DNA of 58,768 bases, from positions 1 through 58,768 of the forward strand of contig JAAZZH010000006.1 in assembly GCA_014239265.1 (NCBI GenBank), in the 5' to 3' direction. This DNA is from Actinomycetota bacterium (GTDB lineage Bacteria; Actinomycetota; Acidimicrobiia; Actinomarinales; Actinomarinaceae). The position numbers were made by a program, and so were the translations under genes. The notes under the pieces are model-generated. The model was not told the origin of the DNA and made no database searches. It worked only from the letters and a program-made list of their open reading frames with translations. Positions 49,324 to 58,768 of this stretch are shown in pieces (position 1 is the first letter of the stretch; each line of letters begins with the position of its first letter).

Positions 49324-49771
49324 AAAATACTTTTACCCAACTTTTACAGTAATTTCTTTAGCTCTGATAGATAACTTAACAAAGTACTATGTCAGAGTTG
49401 AAAATATTCAAGAGCTGGTCGTAATAGAAAACTTTTTAACTATTGACCTTACTTACAACACAGGCATAGCTTTCGGATTTCTTAGTGATTATACAAACAC
49501 TACGTATGTCGTATCTTTATTAGTACTAGTGTGGTTAGTTTTTCAAATAAAAGATTCTAAAAATACATCGCTTGAACTATATTCTTATATTTTAATACTT
49601 GGAGGTGCGCTAGGAAACTTGTCTGAAAGAGGTTGGAATCTAGTGACCAATAACGGTGGGAAAGTAACAGATTTTGTAGAACTACTGTTTATTCCAAGTT
49701 TTAATTTTGCTGATTCCTTAATAAGCATTGGAATCACCATATTGTTATTTTCGGAGTTTAAAAATAAATAA
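49313..49771 (+). CDS. lspA: Lipoprotein signal peptidase
   Basis: Four-TM; 'YNTGIAFGFL', 'GGALGNLSERGW', 'FNFADSLISIG'. Confidence 0.86.
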   Translation: MILKKYFYPTFTVISLALIDNLTKYYVRVENIQELVVIENFLTIDLTYNTGIAFGFLSDYTNTTYVVSLLVLVWLVFQIKDSKNTSLELYSYILILGGALGNLSERGWNLVTNNGGKVTDFVELLFIPSFNFADSLISIGITILLFSEFKNK

Positions 49772-50438
49772 CATAAAAGTAGTCTACGAAGATGATAATT
49801 TCATTATTTACAATAAACCTAATGGTTTGCTTACTCACCCTACTAATAAATCTACAGAGTTAACTTTACGAGACCATCTTGTGAAGGAGCATCCTAGCAT
49901 TTTGTCTTGGGGTGAGGAAAATAGAGAGGGAATTGTTCATAGATTAGACAGAGTCACATCAGGTCTAATAGTTTGTGCTTTGAATCTAGAATCTTATAAT
50001 CTTCTAAAAAGCAAATTCAAGAATAGAGAAATCAAAAAATCCTATGTTGCTTTAATCGAGGGAGCCCTCCCTTCAGATTCTGGAATTTTAAACCTTCCAT
50101 TAACTCGTTCATTAAAAAATCGTAGTAAAAGAACCGTTGATACTAATGGACGAAATTCTATTACTAACTATGAACTAATAAATTTTTATGAAAATCTAAA
50201 TATCTCAAGAATTGAACTTGACCTCATAACAGGCAGAAATCATCAAATCAGAGCACACATGGAATATATGAAAACACCTATACTTAATGACACACTTTAT
50301 ACCGCATCTAAAAATTATATAATTCCAGAAAATTCAATTGCGCTTCATTCTGCTGTACTAAAATTTACCCTAGATAATGAAAAATATTCTTTCAACTCTG
50401 AGGAACCTTCTTTTTTTAATCAAGTGTTAGATGTGTAA
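49728..50438 (+). CDS. RluA/RluD family pseudouridine synthase
   Basis: 'GIVHRLDRVTSGLIVCAL', 'ELDLITGRNHQIRAHMEYMKTPI'; start likely downstream of 49728. Confidence 0.92.
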   Translation: MESPYCYFRSLKINNIKVVYEDDNFIIYNKPNGLLTHPTNKSTELTLRDHLVKEHPSILSWGEENREGIVHRLDRVTSGLIVCALNLESYNLLKSKFKNREIKKSYVALIEGALPSDSGILNLPLTRSLKNRSKRTVDTNGRNSITNYELINFYENLNISRIELDLITGRNHQIRAHMEYMKTPILNDTLYTASKNYIIPENSIALHSAVLKFTLDNEKYSFNSEEPSFFNQVLDV

Positions 50439-50467
50439 TTATTAAAAAATACTTTTAATATGTTTTT

Positions 50468-53400
50468 ATGAGTAAATCTTTTGTACACTTACACGCCCAC
50501 ACAGAGTATTCAATGCTGGATGGAGCTGCAAAAATACAAACATACATAGATAGAGTAAAAGAGCTTAACCAACCCGCTGCTGCAATTACTGATCATGGAA
50601 ACCTTTATGGTGCTTTGGAATTTCATAACGTGGCCAAAAAAAATGGAGTAAAACCCATTATTGGATATGAAGCCTACATTACAACAGAATCTAGATTTGA
50701 CCGACCAGATAGAAATAAAAACAAACGTTACCATTTAACACTTTTAGCAGAAAATAATGAAGGATACTGGAATCTGGTACAACTTGCTAGCAAAGCCTTT
50801 ACAGAGGGTTATTACTACAAACCCAGGCTTGATTATGAGCTATTAAGAAATCATTCAAAAGGTGTAATAGCTTTATCTGGTTGCCTTGGAGGCGAGATAG
50901 CTCAGCACTTGGCTCCAGATGGCTCAGTAGAAGAGGGCAACAATCAAGGTGAAAGAAGCTATCAGAAAGCCCTCGAAAAGGCAGAGTTGTATCAAAACAT
51001 TTTTGGTAAAGAAAATTTTTATATAGAACTTCATAACCATGGGATTAAACAACAAGAGTTAATACTTCCGGATTTATTAAAAATATCAAATGAGCTTTCA
51101 GCTCCATTAATTGCAACAAATGATTCACACTATGTAAATCCAGAAGATTCTTCCGCTCACGATGCGTTGCTTTGTGTACAAACTAACGCAACAATTGATG
51201 ACGATTCGAGATTTAAGTTTGAAGGTGAAGGATATTATGTTAAATCTTCTGAGGAGATGAGAACACTTTTTAACGACTCGGAGTACCCAGGTGCTTGTGA
51301 TAACACTCTGGAAATAGCTGATAGGGTTGAATACAATTTTGAAGCCGGGAAGTATTACCTCCCAGCTTTTCCGATTGCTGATCCAAACTTAACTGTTGAG
51401 GACTATCTTAAAAATCTTGTGTACGAAGGTGCAAAGTCTGTATACCGGGAAGTAACTGATGAGATCACTGAACGAATTGAGTATGAGCTTGAAGTTATTA
51501 ATTCTATGGGATTCGCTTCTTATTTTTTAATTGTTGGAGATCTTATTCAGTATGCGAAAGAAAATAATATCAGAACTGGTGCAGGAAGGGGATCTGCAGC
51601 AGGTTCTATTGTTTCATATTGTCTTGGGATAACTGGGATAGAACCTTTAAAGTATGGTTTGCTATTTGAAAGGTTTCTTAATAAAGGGCGTAAAGAACTA
51701 CCTGATATTGATATGGATATTGATGAACGTTATCGAAAAGATGTTATTGATTATGTTATTGACAAATATGGAGAAGATAAAGTTGCTCACATAGTTACTT
51801 TTGCAACCATTAAAGCAAAACAAGCTATTCGCGATGCATCAAGAGTTTTAGGTCTTCCATTTTCAGCAGGAGACAAGGTCGCAAAACTCATGCCACCAAT
51901 GATATTAGGAAATACTGCAACATTGAGTGAATGCTTGAGGCTAGATGAGGAAAATAATAGTGGCTACAGTAAAGAGTTTTATACTGCTTCATCTGAATTA
52001 AGAATTCAATATAAAAATGATGAAGAGGTTAAAAAAATAATTGATATAGCACTTGGGCTCGAAGGCTTAAGGAGACAAGATGGAATCCATGCTGCCGCTG
52101 TAGTCATATCTCCAGAAGCTATCACAAATTATTTGCCCGTACAGAAAAAAGGAAAAGATGCAGAGTTAGTAACTCAGTTTGAAATGCACACTGTAGAACA
52201 ACTTGGATTGTTAAAAATGGATTTTTTAGGACTTAGGAATCTTTCAATTATTGATAGAACGGTTGAACTTATCAATAGAGAAGATTTTAATATTGATGAA
52301 ATTCCATTAGATGACAAAAAAACATTCGAGTTATTCTCAACAGGACGCATGATTGGAGTTTTCCAGCTTGAGAGCAGAATAGCTCAAATTACTTCAAGAA
52401 GTTTGAAACCCACTAGGTTTGAAGAAATCGTTGCTTTAGTTGCATTAATAAGGCCTGGGCCATTGGGTGCAAATATGCATATTGAATTTGCTGATAGAGC
52501 AACAGGTAAAAAAGAGATAGAGTTTTTACATAAAGACTTAAAAGAGATATTAGAAGAAACATATGGAGTAATTTTATATCAAGAACAAGTTATGCAAATT
52601 GCTCAAAAAATCTCAGCATTCCAGTTAGATGAAGCTGATGATCTCCGAAAGGCAATGGGAAAGAAAATACCAAAAGTTATGGAGCAACAAAGAAAAAAGT
52701 TTACTGACGGTGCTATTAGTAATGGTTACTCAGAACAGTTTTCAATCGAACTTTTCGATCAAATAGCATTCTTTGCTGGGTATGGATTCAACAAGAGTCA
52801 CTCAGTTCCTTATGCTCTTATTGCTTATCAAACAGCCTATCTCAAAGCCAATCACCCTGCAGAGTATCTATCTGCATGTTTAACTGCTGTTAAGAGGGAT
52901 AAGGATAGAACTGCTATATTCCTTGCTGAAGCAAGGGAGCTTGGAGTCAATGTGAAAACTCCTGACATTAATTTAAGCATTGAAGATTTTTCAGTCGCTA
53001 ATGGAGAAATTTTGTTTGGCTTATCAGCTATAAGAAATGTCGGTGATATAACAGCAGAAAAAATTGTAGCGGAAAGGGAGAGTGGAATATACGAGACAGT
53101 ACAAGACTTTTTAGCACGTACAGATTCCAGATCTTTAAACAAAAGGGGGGTCGAAGCCATGATTCAAGGTGGAGCTTTTGATCAGTTTGGATTTCCTAGA
53201 AGAGGTTTATATGAATCAATAATTGACCTTATTGAAGATGCGAAAGGTTTAAAGAAAGAAAAAGACAACTCCCAAGCATCTCTCTTTGACCTTGACGAAC
53301 AAACTAGTGAGCTAACAACCATAAAAAATGTTGAATGGGAAAAAAAGGAACTTCTTGACAGAGAAAGAGAAATGTTAGGGTTTTTTGTTAGTGAGGACCC

Positions 53401-53962
53401 CTTAGAAGGTTATGGAGAGATATTTAGATCTGAATCTACCCATTCGATTATTGAACTTATGGATATAGAAGAAGACGAAGAAGTCAACGTTGCTATAACT
53501 GGCTTAGTATCAAATGTTCAAAAAAGGGTATCAAGAAGAGGAAATGCTTGGATTCAATTTGACCTTCAAGAGTCTACTGGCTCTCTGGGTGTTCTTGTTT
53601 TTAATAAACTTGTAGAAAAATATAATGCACAGCTAGATGGTGAATTGTATCTGAAAGTTTCTGGTACATATGTTGGAGGAACTGAAAATAATATTAGAGC
53701 TAGAGATTTCGAGCTAATAGAACCATCGAAATTATTGACTGACTTAGATATTACACCATTGAAGATTTCAGTACAGGAAGAAATTATGGATAAGAAAAAT
53801 TTAATCTTATTAAAAGAATTATTGGAAAGGCATCCAGGAGGATCAAAAGTTGAATTGGAAGTCAATAACCAAGAAGGAGTGAAGCTTCTTGAATTAAAAA
53901 ATATAAAAGTTAAAAAAACGACTCAGTTAAGAAATGAAATTAACACATTATTGAAAAATTAA
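50468..53962 (+). CDS. dnaE: DNA polymerase III alpha subunit
   Basis: 1164 aa; PHP 'HLHAHTEYSMLDGAAK', 'GRGSAAGSIVSYCLGIT', 'PDIDMDIDERYR', C-terminal OB fold. Confidence 0.98.
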   Translation: MSKSFVHLHAHTEYSMLDGAAKIQTYIDRVKELNQPAAAITDHGNLYGALEFHNVAKKNGVKPIIGYEAYITTESRFDRPDRNKNKRYHLTLLAENNEGYWNLVQLASKAFTEGYYYKPRLDYELLRNHSKGVIALSGCLGGEIAQHLAPDGSVEEGNNQGERSYQKALEKAELYQNIFGKENFYIELHNHGIKQQELILPDLLKISNELSAPLIATNDSHYVNPEDSSAHDALLCVQTNATIDDDSRFKFEGEGYYVKSSEEMRTLFNDSEYPGACDNTLEIADRVEYNFEAGKYYLPAFPIADPNLTVEDYLKNLVYEGAKSVYREVTDEITERIEYELEVINSMGFASYFLIVGDLIQYAKENNIRTGAGRGSAAGSIVSYCLGITGIEPLKYGLLFERFLNKGRKELPDIDMDIDERYRKDVIDYVIDKYGEDKVAHIVTFATIKAKQAIRDASRVLGLPFSAGDKVAKLMPPMILGNTATLSECLRLDEENNSGYSKEFYTASSELRIQYKNDEEVKKIIDIALGLEGLRRQDGIHAAAVVISPEAITNYLPVQKKGKDAELVTQFEMHTVEQLGLLKMDFLGLRNLSIIDRTVELINREDFNIDEIPLDDKKTFELFSTGRMIGVFQLESRIAQITSRSLKPTRFEEIVALVALIRPGPLGANMHIEFADRATGKKEIEFLHKDLKEILEETYGVILYQEQVMQIAQKISAFQLDEADDLRKAMGKKIPKVMEQQRKKFTDGAISNGYSEQFSIELFDQIAFFAGYGFNKSHSVPYALIAYQTAYLKANHPAEYLSACLTAVKRDKDRTAIFLAEARELGVNVKTPDINLSIEDFSVANGEILFGLSAIRNVGDITAEKIVAERESGIYETVQDFLARTDSRSLNKRGVEAMIQGGAFDQFGFPRRGLYESIIDLIEDAKGLKKEKDNSQASLFDLDEQTSELTTIKNVEWEKKELLDREREMLGFFVSEDPLEGYGEIFRSESTHSIIELMDIEEDEEVNVAITGLVSNVQKRVSRRGNAWIQFDLQESTGSLGVLVFNKLVEKYNAQLDGELYLKVSGTYVGGTENNIRARDFELIEPSKLLTDLDITPLKISVQEEIMDKKNLILLKELLERHPGGSKVELEVNNQEGVKLLELKNIKVKKTTQLRNEINTLLKN

Positions 53963-53975
53963 TTAATATTAATCT

Positions 53976-54185
53976 ATGACATTTAACATTGAAGAATTTC
54001 AAAACCGATTTAAAGAAAGAGCCGAGGCTGTAAAGAATCGTCCTATGCCACCAATTGGAGGAGATGAAAGATTAGCCTTTATAAAACAAGCTGAAAAGGA
54101 TTATCAAGATTATATGATAATTTCTGATTCAGAATTTGAAATCACGGAAGAATTTTTAGTTTTTAAATACAAACTAGATTCTTAG
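53976..54185 (+). CDS. Small conserved-looking protein downstream of dnaE, unknown function
   Basis: 69 aa, 'RFKERAEAVKNRPMPPIGGDERLAFIKQAEKDYQDY'; good coding context. Confidence 0.6.
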   Translation: MTFNIEEFQNRFKERAEAVKNRPMPPIGGDERLAFIKQAEKDYQDYMIISDSEFEITEEFLVFKYKLDS

Positions 54186-54844
54186 TTTAAATCTTTACCC
54201 ATCGGAAAAATAATATTTATAACTTCTGCGCATGCTTTTGCAATTTCCATGTGTTCTTTTTGAGTCCCATTACTTGCTCTCAGTTGAATATAATGTATCC
54301 AACTTCTTAATGTTCCATTCATATACAATCTGCTAACTGTATTACCTTCTGGCAAAACAGATCTAGCTTGTTCTTTAGCAATACCAGCTTCAATAGCCCA
54401 GTTGTAGGCATTCTTTGAAGTTTCGATTACTTCTTCTTGTAGTTCATTCCATTTGGATATAATTTCTTCATTCTCGGTTTCAACAGAATTTTGTCTATTT
54501 TTATCATCCTGTAGTCTTGCCTCTCTAATTTTAAATTCCAAATCCTTAACGGGGTTTGCGTACCTTTGGCTAAACTCCTGAAAACTAAATGACCTATGTC
54601 TTAAAATCTGCCTGGCTATGTCACGCGTTGTCTCTATTTCCAAACAAGCACTAACCATTTCAAGTGGGGACCAATGTGCATTTTTGATTAAATAATTGAT
54701 AAGTTTCTCGCTAGTTTCAGTATTTAACTGATTAGATGGATTTGAAACCCTTGCACAAAAAGCAACCAATTCCTGGGCATCTGTAATACCATCTGAATAG
54801 AATTCTTCAGTAGGTTTGGAATAACTAATTAATTTAACCTTCAT
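54182..54844 (-). CDS. thyX: Flavin-dependent thymidylate synthase ThyX
   Basis: RHRx7S signature 'RHRSFSFQEFSQRYA', 'LPEGNTVSRLYMNGTLRSWIHYIQLR'. Confidence 0.96.
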   Translation of the reverse strand: MKVKLISYSKPTEEFYSDGITDAQELVAFCARVSNPSNQLNTETSEKLINYLIKNAHWSPLEMVSACLEIETTRDIARQILRHRSFSFQEFSQRYANPVKDLEFKIREARLQDDKNRQNSVETENEEIISKWNELQEEVIETSKNAYNWAIEAGIAKEQARSVLPEGNTVSRLYMNGTLRSWIHYIQLRASNGTQKEHMEIAKACAEVINIIFPMGKDLN

Positions 54845-54873
54845 TTATGTAACTATATTAAAATAAAAAAAAT

Positions 54874-55137
54874 ATGTTTTTATTACGAGTAATTGTTTTT
54901 CTGATTTTACTTTCATTAATTCTAATTCTTGCATACCCACTCCTGATTGTATTTAATATTGCCTCTGGTGGGGATGGTTTTGGATTATGTAATGATTTAG
55001 CAACCTGCATTATTCCGGTGTCAGAAGGTCCAAAACTTCTTATTTATTTGATAGGTATTTTCTTTCTTCTTGTTTTGCTGTTGAGGTTAATAATGAAATA
55101 TATGAATTCTCTTCAAAGTAAAAATTCTATTCTCTGA
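54874..55137 (+). CDS. Small membrane protein, unknown function
   Basis: 87 aa, two TM segments with a cysteine-bearing loop. Confidence 0.5.
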   Translation: MFLLRVIVFLILLSLILILAYPLLIVFNIASGGDGFGLCNDLATCIIPVSEGPKLLIYLIGIFFLLVLLLRLIMKYMNSLQSKNSIL

Positions 55138-55954
55138 TTATAAGAAAAATAGATAGTAATACCAGACATACACCTGCCCAATTAGTGAAGTTCAATACTT
55201 CACCGACGTAAAGTATTCCTATAATTAAAGCAAAGATTGCCTCCAAGCTCAGTAGCAACGCAGCGGTTGCAGCGTTTACTTCTTTTTGACCAAATAGTTG
55301 CAAATAAAATGCGGCAAAGTTCACTATGAAGCCTAAGAACAAAATTGGTAAAACATATTCTATTTTGAAACTAAACTGCGAAGGGTTTATAAAAGGTAGA
55401 CAAAGTGCAGCACCTACAAAAGATTGAACAAACATTAACTGTGATATATTTTGATTTCTTATATACCTTTCGACCATAACAATATGTAATGCATACCCAG
55501 TGGCACATACAAGCGTAAAAAGATTGCCAAATAATTGATCGTAACTATTACTAGCTATAAGAAATATTCCCATAAATCCAGCCAATGAAAAAATATAACT
55601 TCTTGGTGAAAGATTAGTTTTATTGATAATTTTTGAAAAAATTGGAGTAAGTACAATATAAAATCCTGTTACAACTCCTGAATTAATTGTTGATGTTGTA
55701 AGTAAACCTTGAGTTTGGGTTACATACCCAATCCAAAGAAATAGTCCCATTAAAATTCCAGGTTTTATCGTTTTTTTAGACGGGATACCTCCAGTTAACA
55801 AAAATAAGAACGAGGCTATTGCATATCTTAAAAAAACGATATTTATGGGAGAAAAGTTATCAAGTAAATTTTTAACGACTATGAAAGTTCCACCAAAAAA
55901 TAAGGCAGAGAGTATTAATGATGTAATAGCCAATGTTCTTTTATTTTTAATCAT
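55127..55954 (-). CDS. EamA/DMT family transporter
   Basis: Ten-TM, 'LSALFFGGTFIVVKNLLDNFSPINIVFLRYAIA', 'AATAALLLSLEAIFALIIGILYVGE'. Confidence 0.87.
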   Translation of the reverse strand: MIKNKRTLAITSLILSALFFGGTFIVVKNLLDNFSPINIVFLRYAIASFLFLLTGGIPSKKTIKPGILMGLFLWIGYVTQTQGLLTTSTINSGVVTGFYIVLTPIFSKIINKTNLSPRSYIFSLAGFMGIFLIASNSYDQLFGNLFTLVCATGYALHIVMVERYIRNQNISQLMFVQSFVGAALCLPFINPSQFSFKIEYVLPILFLGFIVNFAAFYLQLFGQKEVNAATAALLLSLEAIFALIIGILYVGEVLNFTNWAGVCLVLLSIFLIIRE

Positions 55955-55994
55955 GCAGTCTAATGAAGATTAATATACAGATTAAAATAGACAT

Positions 55995-56642
55995 ATGAGC
56001 AATGAATTAAATCAACTAGCTAAAGTATTTCATGCATATCTTCGTAAAGAATACTCTGATATCAAAACAATTCTCAAATACAGAACCCAGTTTCAGTTAC
56101 TTGTTTCGATTGTTCTTTCCGCTCAAACGACTGATGAAAATGTAAATAAAGCAACTAAAGGGCTGTTTAAGGAATATCCAAATGCGAAATCATTAGCATC
56201 TGCAAAATTAAAAAGTATTGAAAAACTTGTATTCTCTACAGGTTTTTATAAAGTTAAATCTAAGAACATACATGCATTATCCAAAATACTTGTAAACGAA
56301 TACAACTCAAGGATTCCTAAAACAATCGAAGAACTTGTAAAACTTCCTGGCGTTGGAAGAAAAACAGCATCAGTTTTTCTTGCAGAAACATTTGATCACC
56401 CAACTATAGCTGTGGATACCCATGTACTGAGGGTGTCTCACAGACTTGGGCTGTCAACTAAAAGACACGATCCAATCCAAACTGAAATAGAATTAAAGTT
56501 GCTTTTTCCTAAAGACTTTTGGCGATATCTTTCAATGAGTTTTGTCCAATTTGGAAGAGACATTTGTGATGCAAAAAAACCATTATGTGAAGTTTGTGAT
56601 TTTAACAATTCTTGTAAGTACTATTTATCTCTTAATACCTAA
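55995..56642 (+). CDS. nth: Endonuclease III
   Basis: 'LLVSIVLSAQTTDENVN', 'LVKLPGVGRKTASVFLAE', 'VDTHVLRVSHRLGL', C-terminal C-x6-C-x2-C-x5-C cluster. Confidence 0.95.
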   Translation: MSNELNQLAKVFHAYLRKEYSDIKTILKYRTQFQLLVSIVLSAQTTDENVNKATKGLFKEYPNAKSLASAKLKSIEKLVFSTGFYKVKSKNIHALSKILVNEYNSRIPKTIEELVKLPGVGRKTASVFLAETFDHPTIAVDTHVLRVSHRLGLSTKRHDPIQTEIELKLLFPKDFWRYLSMSFVQFGRDICDAKKPLCEVCDFNNSCKYYLSLNT

Positions 56643-56661
56643 TCATATATATATTTAGTCT

Positions 56662-57369
56662 ATGGAAGTGAATATTTTTCTATCGTTTGTTTTTGGAATG
56701 CTATCTTTTTTCTCACCTTGTGTGTTACCGTTAGTGCCTGGATACCTCTCTATATTTTCAGGGGCTGAGAACACAATACAAAATAGGTTTAGAGGTTCGT
56801 TAGAATTTTGTTTAGGCTTTTCAATAGTTTTCATATCTCTTGCTGCCATAGCATCCTCAGTGGGTTCTTTCTTCACAAGAAATTCCTCGACACTTGGTAT
56901 GGTCAGTGGGCTAATAATAATATGCTTTGGATTATTATTACTTTTTCCTACATTTAACATGAGATACTTTTACTCAGCTAACTATGTTGATATTAAAAAA
57001 TATTCAACATTTAAAAACTTTGTTTTAGGCTTAACTTTTGCTTTTGGCTTCACGCCATGTATCGGACCTGTGTTGGGGGCTCTATTAACTTTAACTTCAA
57101 ATTCAGCAACTCTATATAGGGGTGTGGGCTTATTGATTAGCTTCTCGTTAGGGCTTTCTATTCCATTTATTCTCATTTCTGTTTTATCAGGAAAATTTAG
57201 TTTTAAAAATAAGATATTTATTGCATTCCAAAAATATTCCTCAAAAATATCTGGTTTAGTTTTAATCTCTATTGGTCTTTTGATATTTACTGATAGAATG
57301 TATATTTTGGCATCGATGTTTCAAGATCTTCTTATTTTCATGAACCTTGATTGGTTGAGTACAATTTAA
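56662..57369 (+). CDS. CcdA-like cytochrome c biogenesis / thiol-disulfide membrane protein
   Basis: 'GMLSFFSPCVLPLVPGYLSIFSG', 'FGFTPCIGPVLGALL'. Confidence 0.9.
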   Translation: MEVNIFLSFVFGMLSFFSPCVLPLVPGYLSIFSGAENTIQNRFRGSLEFCLGFSIVFISLAAIASSVGSFFTRNSSTLGMVSGLIIICFGLLLLFPTFNMRYFYSANYVDIKKYSTFKNFVLGLTFAFGFTPCIGPVLGALLTLTSNSATLYRGVGLLISFSLGLSIPFILISVLSGKFSFKNKIFIAFQKYSSKISGLVLISIGLLIFTDRMYILASMFQDLLIFMNLDWLSTI

Positions 57370-57371
57370 TT

Positions 57372-57935
57372 ATGAACACTGTAATAAGCACCCACTCTTT
57401 AAAAATAGAAGGAGATGATGCAATTAAATTTATTGAATCCCTGATCTCTATAGACCCTATGGACAATATATTTAAAACATCATTTTTACTTAAACCAGAC
57501 GGAAAAGTTAATCACTGGTTTGTTATTAAAAGAGTTAACGATAAATTATTTTTATACCAGAGCGAACAAGAGCTCACCCGTATCAAAGAAAGTTTAGATT
57601 TTTATAAAATCAGAACTAAATGTTCTCTTGAAATTATTAAAGATGAAAAATATTTGGGCCTTGTACTGCAAGATGATAATTTTAAATTTATTGAGAATTT
57701 AGATCAAAAAAATATCATTGACTGGGCTGATCTTTCCTTAATACTAGAGTTACCTTTACCACAAATAACCCTTGATGGTCTCCTCCCAAATGAGACTAAA
57801 TGGTTAGATTTTATGGTTGACTTTAATAAGGGTTGTTTTCTTGGTCAAGAGCAAGCTTCCCGAGTCAAATTTAGAGGAAGACCTAGAAGACTTTTACAAT
57901 CGAACAAAGATTTTCAGGAATTTATAAAAATCTAG
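57372..57935 (+). CDS. YgfZ/GcvT-like folate-binding protein (short)
   Basis: 'DFNKGCFLGQEQASRVKFRGRPRR' (KGC-x-GQE motif); only about 188 aa. Confidence 0.82.
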   Translation: MNTVISTHSLKIEGDDAIKFIESLISIDPMDNIFKTSFLLKPDGKVNHWFVIKRVNDKLFLYQSEQELTRIKESLDFYKIRTKCSLEIIKDEKYLGLVLQDDNFKFIENLDQKNIIDWADLSLILELPLPQITLDGLLPNETKWLDFMVDFNKGCFLGQEQASRVKFRGRPRRLLQSNKDFQEFIKI

Positions 57936-57936
57936 A

Positions 57937-58239
57937 ATGCAGAGATGTGATTATTGCGGAAGGATTCTATATAAAAATGTTTCTGAAAAATACTTTTTAT
58001 GCTCTTCTAAATGCCGAACAAAATATAAAAATAAAAAATACTTATCTAAATTAGAACAATCAGTTACTTCTGTAGTTAAAAATGGAATCCTTGTTAAGGA
58101 GATTGTTAATAAACTAGATTACGATAAATTTGATACGGTATCTGCGATAAGAAGATTAATTTATAAAAAAGGAAGTCTCTTCATTAAAGCTAATAGTGAG
58201 ATAAATTTGAGTGTAGAAATATTTATAGTGAGAAAATAG
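57937..58239 (+). CDS. Small zinc-finger protein, unknown function
   Basis: 'CDYCGRILYKNVSEKYFLCSSKCR' TRASH/MYM-like cysteine pattern. Confidence 0.5.
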   Translation: MQRCDYCGRILYKNVSEKYFLCSSKCRTKYKNKKYLSKLEQSVTSVVKNGILVKEIVNKLDYDKFDTVSAIRRLIYKKGSLFIKANSEINLSVEIFIVRK

Positions 58240-58768
58240 CTCCTCTATCAAATTTTGATAGTGAGTACTGCACAATTGGACCTACAGAGAGAACCATTAC
58301 AACTGTTCCGTAGCCATATGATCCTCCAAGTAAAACTCCAAGCATAAAAGCTGAAAAGTCAATTCCTATTCTTGTGACTCTAATGCTTGGTCCTAGTTTT
58401 GAAATTCCTGTCATAATTCCATCTCTTGGTCCGGGACCCAATCCAGCACCGATATAAAGACCAACTCCCATAGCAAATACTATTGTTCCAAAGTAGAGAT
58501 ATAGATGTCTAACATACATTAATTCAGGAGCAGGCAAATATAACATAGTTAAATCAATAACGTTACCAATCGTCAGTATATTTATAATTGTCCCTATGAA
58601 TGGTACCTGCTTGAGTGGTATCCATCCAAGAAGCAAAATGAAACCCGTTATAACACCTGCAAAACCAATTTTCACATTTACAAGCTTGCTAAATCCATCG
58701 TGAAAAACATCCCAAGAATTTAATAAAGTCTTCAATTGTAGATTTTTTATTAAGAAGATTAGCTTGTT
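58223..58768 (-). CDS. YczE/YitT-like membrane protein, 5'-truncated by window edge
   Basis: 'WDVFHDGFSKL...LLLGWIPLKQVPFIGTIINILTIG', 'GLGPGPRDGIMTG'; frame remains open past the ORF-track TTG start to base 58768 (NKLIFLIKNLQLKTLL...). Confidence 0.78.
   Translation of the reverse strand, partial: NKLIFLIKNLQLKTLLNSWDVFHDGFSKLVNVKIGFAGVITGFILLLGWIPLKQVPFIGTIINILTIGNVIDLTMLYLPAPELMYVRHLYLYFGTIVFAMGVGLYIGAGLGPGPRDGIMTGISKLGPSIRVTRIGIDFSAFMLGVLLGGSYGYGTVVMVLSVGPIVQYSLSKFDRGAIFSL

Noticed and set aside
1-58768. Mobile elements, CRISPR array, tRNA genes, defence system
   Set aside because: No transposase, integrase, repeat-spacer pattern, tRNA-like cloverleaf or recognised defence genes seen. 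The HNH protein (29959) and DnaQ-like exonuclease (12903) sit in housekeeping context.

Overview
Compact, AT-rich core-genome segment from what looks like a streamlined marine-type actinobacterium. Lineage clues are F420/LLM-type oxidoreductases, DUF3040-like and SepF/YggT genes, the Nif3/zinc-ribbon/RNase HI cluster, no ftsA in the dcw cluster, and DnaE with an intact PHP domain. Taxonomy is an inference. Left to right: RND/MMPL transporter; Nif3, Zn-ribbon and RNase HI; a long minus-strand block of about 15 kb with an ilv leader, ilvB-ilvN-ilvC-leuA-leuB, a nitroreductase, a SpoU methyltransferase, a DnaQ-like exonuclease, ccmABCEFH plus TPR and TlpA-like genes, rnpB (RNase P RNA), an LLM oxidoreductase and TauE; then queG, ilvD and several enzymes; the dcw cluster (mraZ to ftsZ, pgeF, yggS, sepF, yggT); ileS; dksA-like, lspA, rluD-like and dnaE; thyX, nth, ccdA and a YgfZ-like gene. 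I see no mobile elements, CRISPR arrays, tRNAs or defence island. The most interesting signals are regulatory and architectural: (1) an ORF-track-missed 16-aa Leu/Val/Ile-rich leader peptide followed by two hairpins, one a textbook terminator, before ilvB; (2) five 10-bp-period MraZ-box-like repeats over a TTGCAA-N17-TATAAT promoter of mraZ; (3) a roughly 30-bp hairpin between mraZ and rsmH that buries the rsmH start codon; (4) all seven convergent gene pairs overlap at their 3' ends; (5) a System I (Ccm) cytochrome c maturation locus fused to the BCAA operon; (6) a D-to-E change in a normally catalytic LspA motif; (7) apparent absence of murF and divIVA from their usual positions.
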